Source: Pedosphaera sp. (GTDB lineage Bacteria; Verrucomicrobiota; Verrucomicrobiia; Limisphaerales; Pedosphaeraceae). From it: 37,383 nt of DNA. The stretch lies in the NCBI GenBank assembly GCA_028293285.1, contig JAQGPC010000112.1:1-37383 (forward strand). The letters run 5' to 3'. This document shows, in pieces, positions 18,373 through 25,593 of the stretch (its first letter is position 1; the number at the start of each line of letters is the position of its first letter). The notes under the pieces were generated by a model. The model saw nothing but the letters and a program-made list of their open reading frames with translations. It was not told the DNA's origin and searched no databases. The position numbers were made by a program, and so were the translations under genes.

Positions 18373-18400
18373 ACGATATAAGAAGTCATTTATTTGGCAA
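18373..18400 (-). promoter_or_regulatory. Candidate sigma-70-type promoter for the 150-aa gene
   Basis: On the - strand TTGCCA (18395-18400) and TATCGT (18373-18378) are spaced by 16 bp, giving 5/6 and 4/6 matches to consensus. A transcript would start about 17 nt before the ATG, a short leader consistent with the absence of a Shine-Dalgarno. Confidence 0.35.
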
Positions 18401-18425
18401 TCGTGGCGCGGAGATTAATGGGGAC

Positions 18426-18474
18426 CACCTCACCCTTAATCCCTCTCCCAGGGCAGGGGTGGAGAAGGGAACCA
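18426..18474. repeat. REP-like fragment in the gap between island genes
   Basis: The run CTCACCCTTAATCCCTCTCC followed by GGGGTGGAGAAGGGAA has the look of the common CCCTCTCC/GGAGAGGG extragenic palindromes, with an imperfect stem. The whole 213-bp gap (18350-18562) contains no gene. Confidence 0.4.
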
Positions 18475-18562
18475 GTTGGCTGTTCTGGTGAAATTTGGCG
18501 GTTCATTAGAACATTTATTTCGAAAATTGTTTTAGTAATAAGATGTCAGATTCAGTTTGGGA

Positions 18563-20464
18563 TTAAGCCAGCGAAGGCTTTTCATAGGCGGTCAACTGTC
18601 TCCATCCGGAGGGTAGGTCCATGTTGTTGGCCTTGATCTGTTCCACAGTTCTCATCACGGTGGTGCCGGAGGCCGGATCGTGGATGTAAAGGACTTTTGG
18701 CGGGCCGTCATGAGTTGAAATCGCCAGCACATAATGGGCAGTTTCTCCTTCACCACCGCCCACGGTCAGCGGCACCGGCCGGCCTTTGGCCAATTCCGTG
18801 GATATGTTATCGACGGCGACGTTACGCGTGGAGGCGTCGATATGGTTCGTTTCGTATTTTATGCCGGTAACATCCTTCATCTGGTTCAACAGGTCTTTGG
18901 CCCAGCGGCCTCTGCCGTCGCCGGATGTCGAGTCGGTTACATGGACTGCAACCCCGCCGGACGCGCGCTTTCCTTTGATGCTGTTCGCAAACGACGTAAG
19001 CTCCGTCACCGATGGGTTGGTGGCAATTTTTTTCAGGATTTCATTGCGTTCATAGTTGGAGGTGGCGGCCGCATACAAATCCTGGACCGTCTTGACGGTT
19101 TTGGCGGAACGGGTGGACAGGGCGGTATTGGCGGTGTTGAGATATCTGGTGTTAATGGGATCGTTATTTGGATCCATGGGCGTTTCAAGCAGCGCCTTTT
19201 GTTCCGCGGCAAAAGGCTTCGAGGTATCGGACACTTCATCCGCGATATCGACGTCGCCATGGTCCTCATGCATTTTCAAGGCGTAAACCGGGTCAAGCTC
19301 GCCTTTGACGGCCTGGATCATGGTGGCCTGGCAGGACATTTTGAATTGCTGCCGCACGCCGGTGCCGGTGGATCGGCCGGTTATGCGCAAATTATCCAGC
19401 ATCCACTTTTCATCTTTGCCTTTGATCTTGGCCGCGAAAGCGGTGACGATTTCCAGGGAATGTCCGCAGGCGAGGGCTTTTTTCAAGTTCTGCTTCTCCG
19501 GCTCGGAACCGGCATCCGTCAACAGCTTCTCCACCTTTTTCTTCTCCGGCTCGGAAAGGGTCTTGATCCTATCATCTGCCCGTTTCTCCTGGTCTGAACT
19601 GATGGTGGCGCGCTTGATCAAGTCCGCCTTAATGCGTTCTTCATTATCCTTTTTGGCCTGAAGAACCGCTTCGGATGTGCTTTTGACGATGGCAATGAGT
19701 GGTTTCGCTTTTTTGTATTCGCCGGCCGTGTATTCAACGGAACAATTGGTAAATGCGGTCTGCATTTTGCCGATTAAAACGCCAAATGCCGGGGTAATGA
19801 CGGGTAACACCTTGGCGGCGCTGTAAATGGGCGCTACGAGTTTCCACGCGGCATCGCACTCCCGCTTTTCCATGGCGGTCTGATGGGCGGTTTCAACATC
19901 GGTCTTAAGTTTTAATAAGGCGGTGCAGGCGGCCTCGTATTTTCCATTGGTGACATCGCCTTGCAATGCCGTCATCCGCGAGCGCAACGTGGCGGCAGCA
20001 GCGACAGCCCAGATTTCCATTTCGGTGAGCTTGGTCAGGGTGCTTTGATAAGCCGCGTCCTGGTCCACCCATTTCTTGCACGCGGCATGGCTCGTCGCCA
20101 CGGTGCCTTTCAATCCGTTGAATAGTCCGATGGCCACCTGATATTCCCCGTCGGTGGCCTTTTTCTGCAACTCCTGTAGTTGAGTCGAAAGCGTGGCAGC
20201 ATTCGGTGCATGCCAGTTAGTCAATTCGGTCACCTTGCTCTGGGTGGCTTTGACCTCGACATCCAATTTCTCCCACTGCTGTTTATCTATCTTGCGAAGT
20301 TCCTCGCGCTTATCGCCCGTTGGAACCGGTCTGGGAGTCGGCGTTGGAGCCGGGGGTTTTGGGGTCGGAACGGGCCCTCTCGGCTGGGGCGTGGGTGGCG
20401 GAGGCGTGGCCAATGTTGTCGATTTTTTATTCCGGTTGAAGATGCGGGTAAGAAGACCTTTCAT
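18563..20464 (-). CDS. Large island protein with papain/C39-like cysteine peptidase C-terminus
   Basis: 633 aa without the N-domain. A basic N-terminus (MKGLLTRIFNRNKKS) leads into a Pro/Thr-rich linker (residues ~20-50), then three or four helical-hairpin repeats (~55-280, e.g. ATDGEYQVAIGLFNGLK, VTNGKYEAACTALLKLK, YTAGEYKKAKPLIAIVK). The C-terminal ~270 residues look like a cysteine peptidase of the papain/C39 type: FKMSCQATMIQAV places Cys378 at the start of a helix, GETAHYVLAI gives His577, and YIHDPASGTT gives Asp596, in the order and spacing of that fold. The region between them is helical and may be an inserted subdomain. Substrate unknown; peptidoglycan, target-cell proteins or self-processing are all possible. 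Its gene lies 24 bp after the 350-aa N-domain carrier, suggesting that the carrier delivers it. Confidence 0.72.
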   Translation of the reverse strand: MKGLLTRIFNRNKKSTTLATPPPPTPQPRGPVPTPKPPAPTPTPRPVPTGDKREELRKIDKQQWEKLDVEVKATQSKVTELTNWHAPNAATLSTQLQELQKKATDGEYQVAIGLFNGLKGTVATSHAACKKWVDQDAAYQSTLTKLTEMEIWAVAAAATLRSRMTALQGDVTNGKYEAACTALLKLKTDVETAHQTAMEKRECDAAWKLVAPIYSAAKVLPVITPAFGVLIGKMQTAFTNCSVEYTAGEYKKAKPLIAIVKSTSEAVLQAKKDNEERIKADLIKRATISSDQEKRADDRIKTLSEPEKKKVEKLLTDAGSEPEKQNLKKALACGHSLEIVTAFAAKIKGKDEKWMLDNLRITGRSTGTGVRQQFKMSCQATMIQAVKGELDPVYALKMHEDHGDVDIADEVSDTSKPFAAEQKALLETPMDPNNDPINTRYLNTANTALSTRSAKTVKTVQDLYAAATSNYERNEILKKIATNPSVTELTSFANSIKGKRASGGVAVHVTDSTSGDGRGRWAKDLLNQMKDVTGIKYETNHIDASTRNVAVDNISTELAKGRPVPLTVGGGEGETAHYVLAISTHDGPPKVLYIHDPASGTTVMRTVEQIKANNMDLPSGWRQLTAYEKPSLA

Positions 20465-20488
20465 TGATTCTTTCGAGTAAACTGATGG

Positions 20489-21541
20489 TTAGGTGGTTTG
20501 CTTTTTCAACGCGGCCAGCGCATTCAACAACGGTGTGCGTATGGCGATGGTGACTCCAAATGGATTGGGCGATTCCGCTTCGACAATGATGTCATCTGTT
20601 TGCAAATATTTTTCCAAGGCCAGCACTTGTTGCATCGTGGCGGGCTTCTCCGTCAAGTTCTTGCCAATCGCCGCAAGTAACAATTGGGCCGGGCCTGATT
20701 CCGGATCTTTCGCTGCCTCGATTGCTGTCCCCAATTTGCGTAATGAGGTCAAAACATCGTTGCGGGCCGTCAGCCAACCGACCATGGCCGCTGTTTCGCC
20801 GGTTGGCGTCGGACGAGTTGCATCATGTCCCGGTGCCTTGGGCAAAAGCGCTTCCAGTTCGTCCAACTTCTTGAGGGCGGAGGTAAAATCCTTTTGAGTT
20901 CCCAAGGCTTTGGCTTCCGCCAGCAATTTGGCGAGCGGCGCCTTCAAAGCCGGATTCTTGATTCCCGCATAAATGGAATTGGTTTCCAGCGGATTGACCC
21001 GGCTCTTGAACGCAGCTTCCGCCATCGGGGAAACTGGCGCGGACGGCTTGGGAGCGGTGCTGGTAGGCGTGGTCGTCGGTTTTTGCGGGGCAGTGGGCGG
21101 TTTGGGAGTTGTCGTCGCGGATGGCGGCGGAGTAGGAGGTAACGAAGTCGTTTCCACTTCATCTTCCGTTTCGGTTTCCACACTTCCCGACTCATCCTCG
21201 TTCACCACCTCATCGGATTCATGGTCGCCGAGTTGCCGCAATTCAACTGGCAGGAACATGGCGCATTTTTGTTCCTGAAAAATCTTCTTGAGCGTGGCTT
21301 TCCAGGCTGGCATCGGCGCGCTGCGCGTGGCAAACACGATCTGGCCATTTTCTTTCAGACAAACACCCTTGGCTATGCGTTTGCCATCGCCACATTCCTT
21401 TTTGGTATCGTCGAGAAGTTTTCCCGGCGCGGGCTTGGGTGTGACCAAAACCATGTCGCTTTTCTTGCCTTCAATCAGCGCGAAGTTAAAAGGCTTGGCT
21501 TTGATCTTGGATAAAGATTGCTTGAGGTTGTAATAGGACAT
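20489..21541 (-). CDS. N-domain carrier protein A, 350 aa
   Basis: Residues 1-105 are the conserved N-domain (GKKSDMVLVTPKPAPGK, CGDGKRIAKGVC, KKIFQEQKC, FLPVELRQLG), almost identical to that of the 416-aa protein although the DNA differs at many third positions. An acidic stretch (~108-130), a Pro/Thr/Ser linker (~130-165) and one helical-hairpin repeat (~170-215, LAEAKALGTQKDFTSALKKL) follow. The last ~115 residues are shared with the 416-aa protein: a MVxxLxARxDV-like helix and a C-terminal NPFGVTIAIRTPLLNAL segment (NPFAPVNVKGRLVATL in the paralogue). No catalytic motif, signal or membrane segment. Placed directly upstream of the 633-aa peptidase-like protein, it may act as its adaptor. 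There is no Shine-Dalgarno; the leader contains CATTTTTCAACTAA, shared with other N-domain genes. Confidence 0.8.
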   Translation of the reverse strand: MSYYNLKQSLSKIKAKPFNFALIEGKKSDMVLVTPKPAPGKLLDDTKKECGDGKRIAKGVCLKENGQIVFATRSAPMPAWKATLKKIFQEQKCAMFLPVELRQLGDHESDEVVNEDESGSVETETEDEVETTSLPPTPPPSATTTPKPPTAPQKPTTTPTSTAPKPSAPVSPMAEAAFKSRVNPLETNSIYAGIKNPALKAPLAKLLAEAKALGTQKDFTSALKKLDELEALLPKAPGHDATRPTPTGETAAMVGWLTARNDVLTSLRKLGTAIEAAKDPESGPAQLLLAAIGKNLTEKPATMQQVLALEKYLQTDDIIVEAESPNPFGVTIAIRTPLLNALAALKKQTT

Positions 21542-21659
21542 GTTTTCGAGAGAGGTGGTTAGTTGAAAAATGTTTGGCTTGCCGCCGCGTTTTGTAAAGT
21601 TTTATTGGCGATAAGTTTTTTTTAAATTCGGCGAACTCGTGTTGGCTCTTCCTTGTCGA

Positions 21660-22022
21660 TTATGAATCGTTGTCATCCTCGGTTTCTGAATCATTCGCGT
21701 CATCATTGCTGCGTTGACGCAGCCTGATGGGCAGGAACAGGGAACATTTCTGCTCTTCAAAGATTTTCTTAAGCACCGACTTCCATGAAGGCATCGGCGG
21801 TTTCTGGGTGACAAATACCAGCTTGCCGTTTTCCCACAGGCAAACGCCTTTCGCCACACGTTTGCCATCGCCACACTCCTCCTTGGTATCGTCCAGGAGT
21901 TTTCCCGTCGCCGGTTTGGGCGTGACCAAAACCATGTCGCCATTCTTGCCTTCAATCAGCGCAAAACTAAAAGGCGTTGCATTGATCTTGGCCAGCGATT
22001 GCTTGAGGTTGTAGTCAGGCAT
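21660..22022 (-). CDS. Free-standing N-domain protein, 120 aa
   Basis: The product is only the N-domain (residues 1-103: GKNGDMVLVTPKPATGK, CGDGKRVAKGVC, KKIFEEQKC) with a short acidic tail (NDSETEDDNDS). It could be a truncated relic of a carrier gene, since the other copies continue into a Pro-rich linker after a similar acidic stretch, or a genuine minimal adaptor. The N-domain has kept all core motifs and accumulated mostly conservative changes, which argues that it is still functional. The 118 bp downstream contain no continuation of the linker in any frame that I can recognise. No Shine-Dalgarno; leader CATTTTTAACTCA resembles that of the 350-aa gene. Confidence 0.75.
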   Translation of the reverse strand: MPDYNLKQSLAKINATPFSFALIEGKNGDMVLVTPKPATGKLLDDTKEECGDGKRVAKGVCLWENGKLVFVTQKPPMPSWKSVLKKIFEEQKCSLFLPIRLRQRSNDDANDSETEDDNDS

Positions 22023-22186
22023 GATTTTGGAATGAGTTAAAAATGTTTAGCCGACGTCATAACCGTGCAAAGCAGGCTCATCCGCGGCATTCTCAGGGTT
22101 CGGAGTTCCGCCTTCAGGCGGCGGAAATGTTAAATTTAAATCTGCTCCTGGCTGTGTAACGATGTAACATTTAACCTTTGTAACGC

Positions 22187-22594
22187 CTAGCCAATCTTCT
22201 TCATAAATTCCGTGTAACGTTTGCCACAGTCCGCCATTGCCTTGAAATACGGTGCCGCCGGATAACTGCAAGTCACAATTTGAGTTCCTGATATGATCAC
22301 TTTGTTTTTGTCCGCCACCAAATTCACTGTTTCGTCATGGTTGAAAAAATCAACCTGATATTTTCCTTCCTTTTGAAATTCTTTTAATCCCTTCAGGCAA
22401 AAGGCGGAGATCACCACCTTCAATGTGTCACCCACATAGGTCGCCTCCTTCGTCTTTGGATTTTCTATCGCAATGCTGCCCTCTACTTCCCGGAGCTTGG
22501 CGATGGTTTCGCGTGCCGCCTTTATATTCTTGCGCAATTGTTCCTCGGTCAGGGAAGTCCCATTGGGCAGGTCTATTCTAAAAGTTGCATTCAT
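22187..22594 (-). CDS. Small island protein of unknown function, 135 aa
   Basis: Unrecognised. An amphipathic N-terminal helix (EEQLRKNIKAARETIAKL) is followed by a beta-rich section (EATYVGDTLKVVISAFCL, GKYQVDFFNHDETVNLVAD, NKVIISGTQIVTC) and a C-terminal helix ending in KKIG. It has no signal, membrane segment, N-domain or hairpin repeat. The gene lies 55 bp downstream of the 959-aa toxin-like gene on the same strand, the place expected for an immunity protein or a dedicated chaperone. A second frame overlaps its 3' end and continues to 22047 with a protein-like sequence; see findings. ATG preceded by AGATAAAGAA, at best a weak ribosome-binding site. Confidence 0.65.
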   Translation of the reverse strand: MNATFRIDLPNGTSLTEEQLRKNIKAARETIAKLREVEGSIAIENPKTKEATYVGDTLKVVISAFCLKGLKEFQKEGKYQVDFFNHDETVNLVADKNKVIISGTQIVTCSYPAAPYFKAMADCGKRYTEFMKKIG

Positions 22595-22649
22595 AAATTC
22601 TTTATCTGGATTTTAATGGGGCAGGGCAGTTGGCATGCCTGCGCGTGTA

Positions 22650-25529
22650 TTATGGTATGGCCAGGCCTTTTTTAATTCCGTGCATGTCTTCGAATGGTAT
22701 CGAATCAAGCAACGAGCCCTTTGGATAAAATTGGGTGATCTTTACGGTGGACGGTGCCACCCGCTCGAAACCAAGCCGCACATCGATCGTTTCTCCATCC
22801 ACGGTTATCCGGGTGTCTATTTGGCAAAAATCATCTTCAGTTACGGGATTTAATCCTTTGACAGCGGCATAGGTGGGAACGGTGATCGCCAGCAGGGCGG
22901 CTTTGAGGTGCAGCTTGACCTTGTTTACGTCCGTTCCATCAGGCCACAAGGTTGTCGTCTTGTATTGGGTCGAAGTGATTGGTGTATTCGCAGGCGCGAG
23001 CGACTTGTCATCAAATGAAAAGTGCGCGCGCGTATGTCGGGACGCAAAGTGTTCCACCTCCTTCGCGCTACATTTCAATCCGCGCAAGTCGGCCGTCGGC
23101 ATTACTAGATCAGCTGGTTCCAACTCCTTCGTTTCAAACGAAGCGGCATTGCGGACGGCTGTTCCGAGCGGCAATGGTGTGGATTTTGCAATGATAGCTG
23201 CGAGTTGGGTTTGCCGGGCTTTGTCTGATGCATTCAATGGCTTTGGCTTGTCCTTGAGCTTAACTTTGGCCTGGTTCGCCGGCGTTAACTTTCCATAATC
23301 TATAAACGGCTTTTCCTTGGCGTCCAAAGCATCCAACTCATCCACCCGTGCCTGATGCTCTGTTTGTAAATTATTCAATTTATCCATGAATGGATCTTTA
23401 AGCTTCTCCGGCTTGCCCTCGAAATGGGTCTCCAGCAGCGCGGCCATGCGTTCCCCCGCTTTTTTCTTGTCTGCCGATGCCTGCTCTAATTTGTCTTTCG
23501 GGGTGGTTTTCTTCTTATCCTTGTCCGCCTTGATTTTGTCCTTGCTGGCAAAACCGGTCATTAAGTTTCCCAAATCATCCGGGTCCTCAAACGCATCCGT
23601 AAGCTTCTTTAAATTTTGGATGCTGAGGTCCTCAGGTTCGTCATCTTCACTCTCCGCTTTCAAGCCCACGGCTACGATATTGGCAAACAATTCAGGATCA
23701 TTCTTGAATCCCTTCGCATAGGCTGCCTGGAACGCCTTTAAATCATCTTCATCTTCGTAAGTCGTGCGCAGTTCGGCGAGTTGGCCCGCCTTCACTCCAT
23801 GCTTCATGATGCTGCCGACATTCTTTGCCCCTTTATCTTCATCGCCGAACGTATCGCACAAACCCTTGATTTCCGCCGGGCTCATCGCGCCGCCCAGCGC
23901 GCGCAAATTTTCCGATGCCTTGGATTTATCAACGTCGTCATCCAATACATCCATTGCTGTAAGCAGTTTTGCAAACCCCGTTTTGCCAAACTGCGCGTAC
24001 AGGCCCGCTGAAAGGTCCCGCCCATCCGGGTCGGTCATGCCTGCCAATTTATCAAATAATTTTTTCTGCGCCGGGTTGCCCTTGATGAGATCAGCCGCTT
24101 CTTTTCTTCCCTGATTGTCCGCTTTGATTTCATCCAGAAGGGTGTCCAGCTTTTCCAGCATCGTTATCGCCAGGGCCGGATCTCGCAAATCGCCTGTGAT
24201 CGCCGCCTGCGTCTTCGCTTCGGCCCAAGCAGTGGCGATTTTGCCTTGTACCGACGCAATCGAGGCGGGATGAACAAGATTATATTTTGCTTCAACAGTT
24301 CCCAGTAACGTTGCGACCCGCTTGGCATCTTCAACGTCCTTCTTATTTGCTTCATCAGCCTTGGCCAAATCAGCTTCCACTTTTTCCAGTGCCGACCGGG
24401 CTGCGGTCATATCCTTTTCCGCACCAGTGGCGGCGGCCAGGCCCTTGGCAGTTTGCCACGCTTTCGCCAGTTCAGCTTTTACCGGAGCGCGCGATGCGGT
24501 GTGAATGGTGGTGTAACTGGATTCAAGCTTTAACAGCAATGCGGTCACCACGGCGGCATCTTCAGTTTCCTTTTGCGCCTTGGCCAGCAAGGTATTGAAT
24601 TCGATGACTTTGGTTTCAGCCTGGTCTATGTTGGATTTCTTCAGCGATTCCAGCAGGACTGTGATCGCGCTGCGCTGTTCGGCCAGTAAAGCCTTATATT
24701 TTTCGGAGACACCGACTGGATCGACGACCTTGAGCTTGGCGGGGATGGCATGTTTCCTTGCCAATAAGCTTTCACGTGCGGTCAGGAGAAGCTGGCGTTG
24801 CGCTTCAACGCCGACGCGGGTTTTAGCCAGCGCATCCGCGTGGGTTTTGACACTGGTGGCATTATGCTCCTTCTTCGGGGCGGCGGGGAGTCCAGCTTTG
24901 AGTTCCCCGAGCTTTTGGATTTCTGTGCTGATTCCAATCTCCTGATTTTCCAGTATCAACTGGTCAATCGTTTCTGTTAACGCCTTCTTTTCAGCGCTCA
25001 AATAGGTGGCGGGCCACGGTTTGTTTTTATAACCCTTGGCGGCAGTTGTCACCACCTTGCGCAAGTCCTCGAAGGCTTTCGTTACCGCGGACTTGTCAAC
25101 CGGCTCCGCCTCCAACAACCCGTCTATGACCGCGACTGCTTCAGTGTAAGGCTTTTTTGTCGCGGCAAATTTTGTGCGTGCCTTGATGGCTTCAAATTCG
25201 GCAACGAGCGCCTCCTTTCCGGTATGCTTTGTTATCCCGGGGTCTTTGGCGGGATCGAACTCCGCTTCGGGTTCCGCTTCCGGTTCCGGGGTGGGCGGGT
25301 CTTCGTCGGTTGGTTCCGTTTCGACCGTAGTTTCTTCTTCTTTTACCACCGGCTTGGAAGGCGTTTCTGATTCCGGCTCCGTTTCATCCGCCGTAATGAC
25401 TGGCTCTTCATCCGCCACTTCCTTCTCCGGCTCAGGTTCCGGTTCCGGAATAAGCTCTATTTCCAGCACCTTCAGGAAAGCTTTTTTCTTCGGACTGTGG
25501 ATATCATCTTTGACGACCGGGGATGGCAT
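22650..25529 (-). CDS. Large helical-repeat protein with toxin-like His-rich C-terminal domain, 959 aa
   Basis: No full N-domain: the first 12 residues lead into FLKVLEIELIPEPE and a very acidic Pro/Glu linker (~residues 30-105), reminiscent of the tail of the N-domain plus linker in the paralogues. Residues ~110-490 are successive helical hairpins, including two close copies of LLxxLExxYxxxHxAS followed by LEKVEADLAKAD or LEKLDTLLDEIK. Residues ~500-700 are another helical block (GKTGFAKLLTAMDVLDDDV). The C-terminal ~170 residues look like a polymorphic-toxin tip: a cluster of histidines in VEHFASRHTRAHFSF (His827, His832, His836), TLWPDGTDVNKVKLHLK, and ITQFYPKGSL. A BECR/EndoU-type ribonuclease fold is one possibility, but I cannot establish it. 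Its gene follows carrier 416 aa by 64 bp, paralleling the other carrier-toxin pair. Confidence 0.72.
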   Translation of the reverse strand: MPSPVVKDDIHSPKKKAFLKVLEIELIPEPEPEPEKEVADEEPVITADETEPESETPSKPVVKEEETTVETEPTDEDPPTPEPEAEPEAEFDPAKDPGITKHTGKEALVAEFEAIKARTKFAATKKPYTEAVAVIDGLLEAEPVDKSAVTKAFEDLRKVVTTAAKGYKNKPWPATYLSAEKKALTETIDQLILENQEIGISTEIQKLGELKAGLPAAPKKEHNATSVKTHADALAKTRVGVEAQRQLLLTARESLLARKHAIPAKLKVVDPVGVSEKYKALLAEQRSAITVLLESLKKSNIDQAETKVIEFNTLLAKAQKETEDAAVVTALLLKLESSYTTIHTASRAPVKAELAKAWQTAKGLAAATGAEKDMTAARSALEKVEADLAKADEANKKDVEDAKRVATLLGTVEAKYNLVHPASIASVQGKIATAWAEAKTQAAITGDLRDPALAITMLEKLDTLLDEIKADNQGRKEAADLIKGNPAQKKLFDKLAGMTDPDGRDLSAGLYAQFGKTGFAKLLTAMDVLDDDVDKSKASENLRALGGAMSPAEIKGLCDTFGDEDKGAKNVGSIMKHGVKAGQLAELRTTYEDEDDLKAFQAAYAKGFKNDPELFANIVAVGLKAESEDDEPEDLSIQNLKKLTDAFEDPDDLGNLMTGFASKDKIKADKDKKKTTPKDKLEQASADKKKAGERMAALLETHFEGKPEKLKDPFMDKLNNLQTEHQARVDELDALDAKEKPFIDYGKLTPANQAKVKLKDKPKPLNASDKARQTQLAAIIAKSTPLPLGTAVRNAASFETKELEPADLVMPTADLRGLKCSAKEVEHFASRHTRAHFSFDDKSLAPANTPITSTQYKTTTLWPDGTDVNKVKLHLKAALLAITVPTYAAVKGLNPVTEDDFCQIDTRITVDGETIDVRLGFERVAPSTVKITQFYPKGSLLDSIPFEDMHGIKKGLAIP

Positions 25530-25593
25530 AAAAAATCTTCAGGTTCTTTCCGACATTTACATATCAGGCAAATTTAAAAGCGAGTGCGTGGCA

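Noticed and set aside
18734..19597. 287-aa open frame on the + strand
   Set aside because: Antisense shadow of the 633-aa gene; Gly/Phe/His-rich with no family signature, whereas the - strand frame has repeats shared with neighbours and a Cys-His-Asp triad.
25430..25529. Truncated N-domain at the start of the 959-aa protein
   Set aside because: FLKVLEIELIPEPE resembles the end of the N-domain plus acidic linker, but the similarity is too short and compositional to claim descent.
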